Source of the DNA: a virus
Length of the DNA: 28,776 bases
IMG/VR virus record: IMGVR_UViG_3300047498_000046
Span: 1-28,776 of that record
Strand: one strand, 5' to 3'
Of this stretch, positions 23,218-28,776 are shown in pieces; the stretch's first letter is position 1; every line of letters begins with the position of its first letter. The notes beneath the pieces are model-generated. The model had not been told where the DNA came from. It made no database searches and saw only the letters and a list, made by a program, of their open reading frames with translations. Made by a program: the position numbers and the translations under genes.

Positions 23218-24702
23218 TTAATTCCAGGCCTTGGCGTTGCGGGCATTGATCTCCGCGATGGACGGGGTTTTCTGCTGGCAAAAAGTCATGGCCCCCACCT
23301 GGGTAACCCCAGGGACCGCCCCACCGCGGTTCTTGTCCAGCGCATTGTGCTGGCGGACCAGCTCGGAGGCGCCGGCAAACATATCGGCCAGCTTATCGCA
23401 GCTCATGGCCTTGATATCCGGGGCATCGCCGGTCAGCGGCCGGATGATGGGGCCGAGGTCTTTATTATCCAGCGCATTGCCCAGCGCGCGGCGCTTCATC
23501 GCGCACATTGCGTCTTGCGTAAGCTTGAAGTTCGCCCGCGCATCGAAAGTATGCAGGCGAATGCCGGGGGAAAGAATTTCGGCGCGACTAACAGTTTCCT
23601 GATAAGCTGCCGCAAGCGAGCTGGAATCCTTGACGGCCAAGCGATCTTTCGTAGACCCGTTATCGTCATCATCCTCCGGGTTCTTGCCCTCGGCCGCATC
23701 GCGCATGCGCTTATCAGCGGCTTCGCGCTCTGCCTTCTCCTTTTCCTCATCCTTGGCTTTGCGATCTTTCTTCAGCCGGTCCATGGTCTTGGAATAGGCA
23801 TCCTTCATGCGGGAATCCTTCATGCGGGAATCCATCGCGCGGTCGCCGGTGCATTCCTGCATATCATCCATGCGCGCTGCCATCTCGCCGATCGCATCCA
23901 TGACCTCCGACATATCGGGCGAAATGCCATCGTCAGTGCCAGGGCCGGCCATGTGAATATGAACGCCGCCAGGGGTGTCGTCGTCATCGGGCTCCGCTGC
24001 ATCGCCGGAAAGCACCTCGGCCAAGGCCATCTTGCTGGCCTCTTCATCCTTGGTTGAAATGGCAAGCATGAGCTTATCCATTGCGGTCGAACGCGCCAGC
24101 TTACGGCGCAATTTGTTGGTCGTAACGGCGCGAACTACCATCTCTTTATCTCCGATTGCGCAGCGGGGTCCACAACGGCCCCGATCTACAAGTGCTACGT
24201 GATTGCCAATAATCCCCAGCTGTCGGCCCATGCCTGGACTGGTCTCTTCGTAATCGCAGTCGTACCCACTGGATACTTCTGCAATTTCCTTAGCGCGAAT
24301 AGCCGCAATAACATCGGGTGCCGTAATCAGCAAATCAGCCAACATCAGATCAGCTTGCTGACCTTCACCGCGCCTGGGGTGCATGACAGTGCCGATTGCA
24401 AACAGCGACCAATTCTCAGGGGTAACCGGACCTGGCGGATGATCCAGGGTAACCGGCTTGCCTGCAAAACTTGAAAGCGCAGCATCGCTAAAAAGCGCAG
24501 TCTCATCGCGGGAGATATGCACAATACCATCCGGACCACCTGCAATGCCTACCTCTTCAGGTAGATATTGCAGCGTTCCCAGGCGACCGATGGGAACATT
24601 TTCGCAAAGCAGGAAGCCTTCCGGGGTCAGGCTTTGGGTCGGACCAAGCTGCTCCACCGTAAAAAACTTCGAAGCCTTGTCAACAGTCAAACGCTTCCTC
24701 AT
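23218..24702 (-). CDS. DUF2213 capsid maturation protease with scaffold-like C-terminus
   Basis: This 494-residue protein has an N-terminal DUF2213 domain (about 1-190). Recognisable runs are TPEGFLLCENVPIGRLGTLQYLPEE, FAGKPVTLDHP and EIAEVSSGYDCDYEE, ending with GNHVALVDRGRCGP; this is the prohead-protease-like block seen upstream of DUF2184 capsids. The candidate catalytic residues are in VTLDHP and SSGYDCDY. Residues 200-340 are acidic and very charged, with the repeats SRMKDSRMKD and a coiled-coil KKDRKAKDEEKEKAERE. The C-terminal 150 residues are helical. A protease fused to a scaffold is a common design: the scaffold shapes the procapsid and is then degraded. The start overlaps the upstream spanin gene's stop (ATGA), linking lysis and head genes. 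Confidence 0.84.
   Translation of the reverse strand: MRKRLTVDKASKFFTVEQLGPTQSLTPEGFLLCENVPIGRLGTLQYLPEEVGIAGGPDGIVHISRDETALFSDAALSSFAGKPVTLDHPPGPVTPENWSLFAIGTVMHPRRGEGQQADLMLADLLITAPDVIAAIRAKEIAEVSSGYDCDYEETSPGMGRQLGIIGNHVALVDRGRCGPRCAIGDKEMVVRAVTTNKLRRKLARSTAMDKLMLAISTKDEEASKMALAEVLSGDAAEPDDDDTPGGVHIHMAGPGTDDGISPDMSEVMDAIGEMAARMDDMQECTGDRAMDSRMKDSRMKDAYSKTMDRLKKDRKAKDEEKEKAEREAADKRMRDAAEGKNPEDDDDNGSTKDRLAVKDSSSLAAAYQETVSRAEILSPGIRLHTFDARANFKLTQDAMCAMKRRALGNALDNKDLGPIIRPLTGDAPDIKAMSCDKLADMFAGASELVRQHNALDKNRGGAVPGVTQVGAMTFCQQKTPSIAEINARNAKAWN
23801..23830. repeat. Tandem 15-bp repeat, two copies
   Basis: Two perfect copies of TCCTTCATGCGGGAA lie head to tail at 23801-23815 and 23816-23830, followed by a decayed partial copy. 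On the minus strand they encode repeated SRMKD units in the charged scaffold region of the DUF2213 protein, preserving its reading frame. Confidence 0.9.
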
Positions 24703-25079
24703 GGATCAGCACCTCCAAGCGCTGCTAAATCCGCCCTGCATTGGTCAGCAGCCACCAGCAGCTTCGTCGCATATGCAAGAATCTGCTTGGTTGCAAGCGT
24801 TTTGGGAAATGCAGGATCAGCAGGACATTGCAAGCGATCCTGCGCGATGATGGTTTTGACTCGTTCGACTTTGGTGAACACTTGCACCGAATCGATGACC
24901 TGGGGCGCTGCCGGGGGTGGATAAGGTAGCGGGGAAGCGGCCTTACAAGCGCATCCCGCTACCAATAAGTAAAGCCATAGGCTGCTACTGGCCGTGCCCG
25001 GTTTGAGCCTTAATGTCTGCAACGCTTTGCTGGAGCTGCGCGAGCTGCGTTGAGATGGAATATGCAATAGTCTGCTCAT
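24699..25079 (-). CDS. Rz1-like outer-membrane spanin (lipoprotein)
   Basis: This protein has a lipobox, LLVAGCA, with Cys43 counting from ATG 25079, followed by a proline-rich segment (SPLPYPPPAAP) as in Rz1-type o-spanins. Its C-terminus carries LQCPADPAFP and ILAYATKLLVAADQCRADLAAL, matching a common phage lysis-protein pattern with a Cys, then P..P, then CR..L. The 42-residue leader from the ATG is long for a lipoprotein; a TTG at 25022 would give a leader of normal length (Cys at 24) but has no obvious ribosome site. The 5' end overlaps the small membrane gene upstream, as spanin genes often do. Together they should fuse inner and outer membranes at the end of lysis. Confidence 0.63.
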   Translation of the reverse strand: MSRLLHIPSQRSSRSSSKALQTLRLKPGTASSSLWLYLLVAGCACKAASPLPYPPPAAPQVIDSVQVFTKVERVKTIIAQDRLQCPADPAFPKTLATKQILAYATKLLVAADQCRADLAALGGADP

Positions 25080-25257
25080 CTGACTGGGCCTTGATTAATT
25101 GCGCGATCTCCTGGCCTTGGTATTGCTGGGTCGCGACCAGGGTCGAATTATTATTCGCGAAGCTGTAGATGACTGCGCCGCAACCGAACAAAACGCTGAC
25201 CCAGGGGATCAACTGCTTGATGATTGCCGTGGCCTCCGAGTGCTCGGGATCTGGCAT
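24985..25257 (-). CDS. Small membrane protein, putative inner-membrane spanin
   Basis: This 90-residue protein starts at ATG 25257 behind a clear GAGGAG (seven bases). One membrane segment, LIPWVSVLFGCGAVIYSF (about 16-33), is followed by a periplasmic, glutamine-rich helical region (40-85: QGQEIAQLIKAQSDEQ, QLAQLQQSVADIKAQ) likely to form a coiled coil. This is the build of an i-spanin, though shorter than most (about 150 residues). The overlap of its 3' end with the lipoprotein gene in another frame is typical of Rz/Rz1 pairs. An alternative start at 25284 adds nine residues and nearly touches the upstream stop. It could instead be a small holin; the neighbouring lipoprotein favours spanin. 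Confidence 0.6.
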   Translation of the reverse strand: MPDPEHSEATAIIKQLIPWVSVLFGCGAVIYSFANNNSTLVATQQYQGQEIAQLIKAQSDEQTIAYSISTQLAQLQQSVADIKAQTGHGQ

Positions 25258-25285
25258 TGGTAGCTCCTCTGGTAGGTCTAGCATT

Positions 25286-26065
25286 TTATGAGGCCCCCAA
25301 ACCAAGGATACCGCGCTGGGACTGAATAATTTCATCCAGCGCTTGCATGGAGTAGCCAGACGGGCTTAAATGAGTCGTTTTATCAATCCAGTTTCGCCGG
25401 AGCAGGGTCATACCTTCCGACATATATTTCAGCATCCAGTCCCTGCTAGCCATGACATAGCCGTTCCAGGTCGCGATACGGAACCAATCCCGCTGGGCGG
25501 TCGCGCCCACCAGCAGCGTATCATGGCCCCCTAAGCTACCGGGGGCATTGTCCAGGTTCTTCCATAGCCCGGAATAGAATTCTTCATCCGAGCCTTCCGG
25601 CAATTCCACCCCAAGCTCCTGCGGACCGAAGATGGCCAGCATGCGGGTGAGGGTATCCAGGTCACCACCTTCGATTTGCGCAAAAGCATCCAGCTTGTCG
25701 AAAGCCCCATTTGCGCTGATCGAAAAGCCCTCATTCATCCAGAAGATGTTTTTGGCCAGCAGCACCAGCCCATCGTCATTGGCCTTGGTGACCGGGTTAT
25801 AGCCTGCGGCGCGACTATAGTTATCGATGCTGCAGCTAACATCCGGGATCTCCATGGCACCATTTAGATTGGTGATGAATTGCTGATGATGCAAGCTGGT
25901 TGCGATCGTGCAGCAGCCGCAGATGTCATTCCCCAGCATGGGGATGCTGGTCACCGTGCCGGACCAGTCGATAGCACCAAGGGGGGCAGGCGCTGTCATA
26001 AAGGTTTTTGCCAGGGCAAGCCCGGCATGAAATTCAGGGGTCTTCTTGCCTAAAAAAAGCTGCAC
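25286..26065 (-). CDS. Papain-fold (C1-like) cysteine peptidase, candidate lytic enzyme
   Basis: This 259-residue protein starts with GTG 26065 behind GGGAGG (eight bases). It has IPMLGNDICGCCTIATSLHH (41-60), in which Cys52 holds the place of the catalytic cysteine of papain-like enzymes (GND..G.CT.A..H is a recurring form in phage proteins). Next come GGHDTLLVGA with His181 and ATWNGY with Asn201, completing a Cys-His-Asn triad. There is no signal peptide, so it would need a holin to leave the cytoplasm. It is flanked by a lipoprotein and holin-like gene upstream and spanin-like genes downstream, so an endolysin role (peptidoglycan peptide bond cleavage) is plausible, but a virion or regulatory peptidase cannot be excluded. 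Confidence 0.65.
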   Translation of the reverse strand: MQLFLGKKTPEFHAGLALAKTFMTAPAPLGAIDWSGTVTSIPMLGNDICGCCTIATSLHHQQFITNLNGAMEIPDVSCSIDNYSRAAGYNPVTKANDDGLVLLAKNIFWMNEGFSISANGAFDKLDAFAQIEGGDLDTLTRMLAIFGPQELGVELPEGSDEEFYSGLWKNLDNAPGSLGGHDTLLVGATAQRDWFRIATWNGYVMASRDWMLKYMSEGMTLLRRNWIDKTTHLSPSGYSMQALDEIIQSQRGILGLGAS

Positions 26066-26093
26066 GGCGTCATCCTCCCAAAACGATGCAGGA

Positions 26094-26130
26094 CCCCGTC
26101 AGGCAGCGCTACAAACGCGCCCTGACGGGG
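26094..26130 (-). terminator. Strong hairpin between lipoprotein and peptidase genes
   Basis: Perfect 10-base arms CCCCGTCAGG (26094-26103) and CCTGACGGGG (26121-26130) enclose a further GCGC/GCGC pair (26106-26109, 26117-26120) with a two-base bulge. No U-run follows on the minus strand. It ends 14 bases before the peptidase gene's ribosome site, so it may attenuate, protect or process the message rather than end it. Confidence 0.5.
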
Positions 26131-26141
26131 GGTTTAGCTGC

Positions 26142-26636
26142 TTAAGCGGCCTGGAGGATGGTGCGCGCCTGACCGGGGGCATACTTGGAAGCTACAGGGG
26201 CAGCGGCCAGCAACCCGACCGCAGCGAGCAGGCCGGGGAGCAGAGAGTTTGCAGCTTCGAGGACCTCCAGCACGCCAGGCGGCAGCAGGGCGTTCACCGG
26301 GGGAGCAGTCGCAATGGCCAAAGCTTCGCCGATGTAGGTTTTGATCTGCGAAACGATGGGGCCGGCCTGGGCAACCGAAATGCCGGATACGATAGCGCTG
26401 CCGACCGAGGCCGCTTCCGAGACATAGTTTTCCAGCTCGGTCAAGGTTGTGGTGGGAATGCCGGTCAAGGCTTGGATGGTCGGCAGCTCCTTGGAGAATG
26501 CGCTGGCAACCAGCTCCGCATCGGAGACCGCGGTCTGGGCAAGCTGCTGTGCGGTCTGCCCAGCGCAAGCTGCCAGGACCAGGGAAGCGGCAAGAAGCGC
26601 GCTGGACCCGCGCAAGATGTTACGGCGACTTTGCAT
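26142..26636 (-). CDS. Tat-type lipoprotein of unknown function
   Basis: This 164-residue protein has an N-terminal twin-arginine signal, SRRNILRG (3-10), fitting the S-R-R-x-[FLI]-L-K consensus. A hydrophobic stretch then leads to a lipobox, LVLAAC, with Cys24. The mature part is helical and rich in Ala, Val and Leu, with no recognisable domain. A phage-encoded Tat lipoprotein is unusual. It could alter the cell envelope (for example superinfection exclusion) or assist lysis; neither can be decided here. The gene sits between the holin-like and peptidase genes with 12 and 76 bases to its neighbours. AAGGA lies about nine bases before ATG 26636. Confidence 0.7.
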   Translation of the reverse strand: MQSRRNILRGSSALLAASLVLAACAGQTAQQLAQTAVSDAELVASAFSKELPTIQALTGIPTTTLTELENYVSEAASVGSAIVSGISVAQAGPIVSQIKTYIGEALAIATAPPVNALLPPGVLEVLEAANSLLPGLLAAVGLLAAAPVASKYAPGQARTILQAA

Positions 26637-26648
26637 GAGGGGATTTCC

Positions 26649-27161
26649 TTATTTTGCAGGAGTTGGGACGGAAGCGGCCGGTGGGATAAGGGCAATCTGC
26701 ACCGCCCCGTCGATCCGCGCCGCAATGGTGGCCGGGGTGACATTCTTCAGCTTCATGGCAGCAAGCGTGCTGTCTGACAGCGTATTCAGAATGTTGGCCA
26801 CGGTAGCATTCTGAACATCAATTGGCTTGACCGTGCTGGGAGCTTTGGCCAATGCAGAGATCACCGACTGGCTGCCTGAATTGACCAGCAAGTCGAGAAT
26901 GTTCGCCGCATTGGAGCCGGCCGCCAGCTTGAAATGAGCCTTGGCCCATATTGCCAATATGCCAAGGATAGTCGGGATGGCCGCGGTGGCCACCCCGATG
27001 ACGAGCTGGAGCCAGGGTGAGATGTCGAAGGTATTGCTGGCAACAGCGGTGGTCTGGGCATGAGCGGGATGCGCAAATAGCAGCGCAAGCAACCCAAGCA
27101 GGAAGAACATAAAAACGACGAACCGGGCAAAGCCCCGGTCCAAAGTAATGGCCTTAAGCAT
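26649..27161 (-). CDS. Exported membrane protein, holin-like
   Basis: This 170-residue protein has an N-terminal hydrophobic stretch (13-33, VVFMFFLLGLLALLFAHPAHA) ending in an AHAQ-type signal cleavage site. A second membrane segment, LQLVIGVATAAIPTILGILAIWAKA (about 51-75), follows. The C-terminal 95 residues are predicted helical and soluble (TLAAMKLKNVTPATIAARIDGAVQIALI). If the first stretch is cleaved, it is a single-span protein; if not, it is a two-span holin. Some phage holin families have such an extended C-terminal domain. The position next to a peptidase and spanin-like genes supports a holin role, but no signature motif confirms it. GGAGA lies six bases before the ATG. Confidence 0.6.
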   Translation of the reverse strand: MLKAITLDRGFARFVVFMFFLLGLLALLFAHPAHAQTTAVASNTFDISPWLQLVIGVATAAIPTILGILAIWAKAHFKLAAGSNAANILDLLVNSGSQSVISALAKAPSTVKPIDVQNATVANILNTLSDSTLAAMKLKNVTPATIAARIDGAVQIALIPPAASVPTPAK

Positions 27162-27190
27162 GCGTTTTCTCCAGGTGGTTGAGGAAGCCT

Positions 27191-27793
27191 TTAGCTGCCG
27201 GATTCAGTCCATTCGATCCAGCAGTCAAGCGAGGTGCCGGCCGCAAAGCTGGTCGCGTTGGCGTTCAGCGCAAAAATCTGGTTGACCCCGCGCAGGACAT
27301 CTTCCTTATCATTCTGCAGCCCATAGTTCTGGGTCCAGGGATAAGGCGCTGGCACTGCGTTTGCCGGAGCGGTCCCGAGATATTCGGAACGATAGGCCCC
27401 GATCAAGGTCCCAAGCGTTGCTGGGTTGGCGGTGTAGCCCGTCGCGACCGCGGTGGCCGCTGCATCATTGGAATCCATCGGCACCGCGGTCGCGGTCGTG
27501 GAGGTCCCGCCGGTATCGGCAGTGGAGCGATCCAGCACATAAATACGATCAGTAGCGGCCGCGGTGGAAATGCCCTGGCACTGGACGTTCTTAATGTGGA
27601 CCACCATGGTGGCAGATCCACTCAAGGTCAAGAAATCAGTCGCCGAGGATGCGGGCACCAGTGCGGTAAAGTTTGCCGAATAGGTGGCAACACGCTGCGG
27701 GATGGAAATCGTGCTGGCGGAAGGCCCGGCAAATGCGTAAGTGGGGAGCAATCCCAAAGCGAGTGCGCTCAGAAAGCCAAAAAGTTTTTTCAT
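27191..27793 (-). CDS. Secreted protein resembling phage virion proteins
   Basis: This 200-residue protein has a Sec signal peptide (MKKLFGFLSALALGLLPTYAFA, cleavage near residue 22). The mature part has FTALVPASSATDFLTLSGSA, then RIYVLDRSTADTGGTSTTATAVPMDSNDAAATAVATGYTANP, and ends in NQIFALNANATSFAAGTSLDCWIEWTE. This pattern (PASSATDFxTixGSAT; VxxRSTAxTGGTSTxxTAVPxDSNxxAATA; IEWTE) recurs in phage and prophage proteins of unknown, presumably virion-surface, function, as far as I recall. The signal peptide is the odd part, as virion proteins normally lack one. GGAGA stands ahead of the ATG at 27793. Function unknown; it might be displayed on or released from the host cell. Confidence 0.65.
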   Translation of the reverse strand: MKKLFGFLSALALGLLPTYAFAGPSASTISIPQRVATYSANFTALVPASSATDFLTLSGSATMVVHIKNVQCQGISTAAATDRIYVLDRSTADTGGTSTTATAVPMDSNDAAATAVATGYTANPATLGTLIGAYRSEYLGTAPANAVPAPYPWTQNYGLQNDKEDVLRGVNQIFALNANATSFAAGTSLDCWIEWTESGS

Positions 27794-27827
27794 TGCAATC
27801 TCCGATGAATGCTGAAGGGTGAAGCGA

Positions 27828-28079
27828 TTAGCCCAAATGGGCGCGGATAGTGCGGGCCAGGCGCTCCATCCGAGGACTGAGGCCGGCCGGGATTTGGGCG
27901 ATCTTGCCTAGGGCAAGCGCGATATCGTCTTCAATCTGCTTTTCCCAGTCGGCGACACTGGGCTGGCCGGTATCGCCGACCTTGGCCACAGGGGGCTGGG
28001 TGACCTGCTGCGCTTGTGGCGGCAAATTCTTAACATCGCGGATGGGTTCTTCGTCTGCTTTGGGTTTTTCATCGGTCAT
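27828..28079 (-). CDS. Hypothetical small acidic protein
   Basis: This 83-residue protein is not assigned to a family. The first half is charged and proline/glutamine-rich (MTDEKPKADEEPIRDV, LPPQAQQVTQPPVAK), likely disordered. The second half is a helix, DWEKQIEDDIALALGKIAQI, then a basic C-terminus, SPRMERLARTIRAHLG. There is no signal peptide or membrane segment, unlike its neighbours. A good AGGAG lies nine bases before the ATG. The layout (disordered N-terminus, amphipathic helical end) suggests a small adaptor or regulator, but nothing in the sequence decides this. Confidence 0.62.
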   Translation of the reverse strand: MTDEKPKADEEPIRDVKNLPPQAQQVTQPPVAKVGDTGQPSVADWEKQIEDDIALALGKIAQIPAGLSPRMERLARTIRAHLG

Positions 28080-28091
28080 TTGATATTACTC

Positions 28092-28667
28092 CTATTGCGC
28101 GGTTATCGAAAAAGTCTCCCTCGCCGGCACGCCAATCGCTGAGTCCGTTCCGGTGATGGTCACGGAAAGCGTGCCAGCAGCGGGCGGCGTGCCGGTGAAA
28201 GTGTTGCCGGAAAACGAGAGCCACGGAGGCAGCGGATTGCCATTTGCCAGCGTAGCGCTGTAAGTAATTGCATCTCCCGCGTAGCCGGTGAACTGGCTTA
28301 CGGTCACGATATCGGCGGTTTGTTTCAGCACGGTCTGAGCGCCCATCTGGCTGAAAGTCGGCGTGACCGCTGCGGTAGATAGTAGGGAGGACTTCTCCAC
28401 TGGTGTCAGGTCAGCCGCGCCACCCGTAACGGTCGTGGGGTAGCCGTACTGCCCGCCCTGCCAGACCTCGATCAGCGCTGTGCCGTCCGCGAGGGTGTGT
28501 TCAGGCCACCAGTAGAGCGTGCCGCCCTGGCAATTCACGGCGGCGCAATACGCGGCGTTGCGGGTGTTTGCGGCGGTGATGGAGGGTTCGGGGAGATAGA
28601 AGTGGGGGCCGTCCGCAAACGCGAGGCTGGGCAGCAGGGTTAGAACGAGGGCGAGGGTACGTGTCAT
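28092..28667 (-). CDS. Secreted protein with Ig-like (putative cadherin/He_PIG type) domain
   Basis: This 191-residue protein has a Sec signal peptide ([18 protein letters not shown], cleaved near residue 18). A first part has two cysteines and an aromatic pattern ([18 protein letters not shown]). The final 70 residues form an Ig-like repeat with [42 protein letters not shown]; the PxWLxF...FxGTPxxAGT signature is that of the putative-Ig He_PIG family, common in surface and phage adhesion proteins. Its ATG overlaps the stop of the gene entering from the right (ATGA), with GGAG seven bases before. It may attach to cell surfaces or other proteins. It is encoded first in this run of exported proteins. 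Confidence 0.72.
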   Translation of the reverse strand: MTRTLALVLTLLPSLAFADGPHFYLPEPSITAANTRNAAYCAAVNCQGGTLYWWPEHTLADGTALIEVWQGGQYGYPTTVTGGAADLTPVEKSSLLSTAAVTPTFSQMGAQTVLKQTADIVTVSQFTGYAGDAITYSATLANGNPLPPWLSFSGNTFTGTPPAAGTLSVTITGTDSAIGVPARETFSITAQ

Positions 28668-28776
28668 TGAGTGACTCCCGCGATGCCGAAGAACGTGGCT
28701 TCGGATAAATCAATGGTTTTTCTGTTGAATGCACTTGAGATAGACGAGAAAAATAATGCTTCTGAGAGGTTGCCGG
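28664..28776 (-). CDS. Partial gene at right edge (C-terminus only)
   Basis: The last 36 residues of a gene running in from the right end are visible. They end GVTQ before TGA at 28664-28666, which overlaps the next ATG by the ATGA pattern used throughout this operon. The visible part contains two similar runs, LSEALFF and LSEATFF, around [14 protein letters not shown] cannot assign a family from this fragment. Upstream genes in such phages are usually terminase, portal and minor head proteins, but this C-terminus is not recognisably one of them. Confidence 0.5.
   Translation of the reverse strand, partial: GNLSEALFFSSISSAFNRKTIDLSEATFFGIAGVTQ

Noticed and set aside
23002-24057. 351-codon open frame on the plus strand
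   Set aside because: It is antisense to the DUF2213 and cement genes, which have clear family matches, and its translation shows no domain. Long open antisense frames are expected with this codon use.
1-28776. CRISPR arrays, tRNA genes, integrase and attachment sites
   Set aside because: No regularly spaced repeats, cloverleaf-like sequence or recombinase motifs were seen by eye on either strand; tRNAscan and a repeat finder would settle this.

Overview
The window reads as part of the genome of a tailed double-stranded DNA phage (or a prophage block) with a contractile tail. It infects a Gram-negative host. The Gram-negative call rests on a Tat-type lipoprotein signal, a second lipobox protein resembling an Rz1 outer-membrane spanin, and several Sec signal peptides. 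I cannot name the host genus. Gene packing is very tight, with many ATGA and TAATG stop/start overlaps, and no gap between genes exceeds about 80 bases. I see no rRNA, tRNA, CRISPR array, insertion sequence, integrase or repressor.

Left arm (1-8619, all plus strand): a DNA replication, recombination and nucleotide-metabolism operon. It holds the C-terminal part of an SbcD/Mre11-like nuclease, an SbcC/gp46-like zinc-hook ATPase, a QueD-like T-fold enzyme whose reading frame is broken once, a DnaB-type replicative helicase, an SNF2-like SF2 helicase, a DUF1643 protein, a MazG-like pyrophosphohydrolase, a UvrD/Rep-like SF1 helicase and a 41-residue zinc-ribbon protein.

The two arms converge at about 8.6 kb, where the last plus and minus genes overlap tail to tail by 16 bases. 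A strong hairpin lies just to the left of the overlap.

Right arm (8604-28776, all minus strand, so transcription runs right to left): the far right (24.7-28.8 kb) holds exported proteins and a probable lysis cassette: a secreted Ig-like protein, a secreted protein resembling virion proteins, a holin-like protein, a Tat lipoprotein, a papain-fold peptidase and a spanin-like pair. Then follow head genes (DUF2213 protease/scaffold, Gp24-like cement protein, DUF2184 major capsid protein, STY1053-like protein), neck genes (DUF4054, gp10-like, an unknown neck protein, gp12-like terminator), the tail sheath (DUF3383) and tube (DUF3277), and tail assembly chaperones joined by a -1 ribosomal frameshift. 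The arm ends with a 672-residue tape measure carrying a lysozyme domain, a small baseplate (Dit-like, Pam3 gp18-like plug, hub, gp138 spike, gp25-like, J-like, DUF2612) and a glycine-rich adhesin. This is the gene order of the small myophages that have simplified baseplates.

The most notable sequence-level observations are: the T7 slippery site with a correctly spaced 9-bp stem; the single-base frame break in the QueD-like gene; a run of four exported phage proteins; and a lysis cassette whose only lytic-enzyme candidate has a papain-like fold and which sits inside the head gene block.
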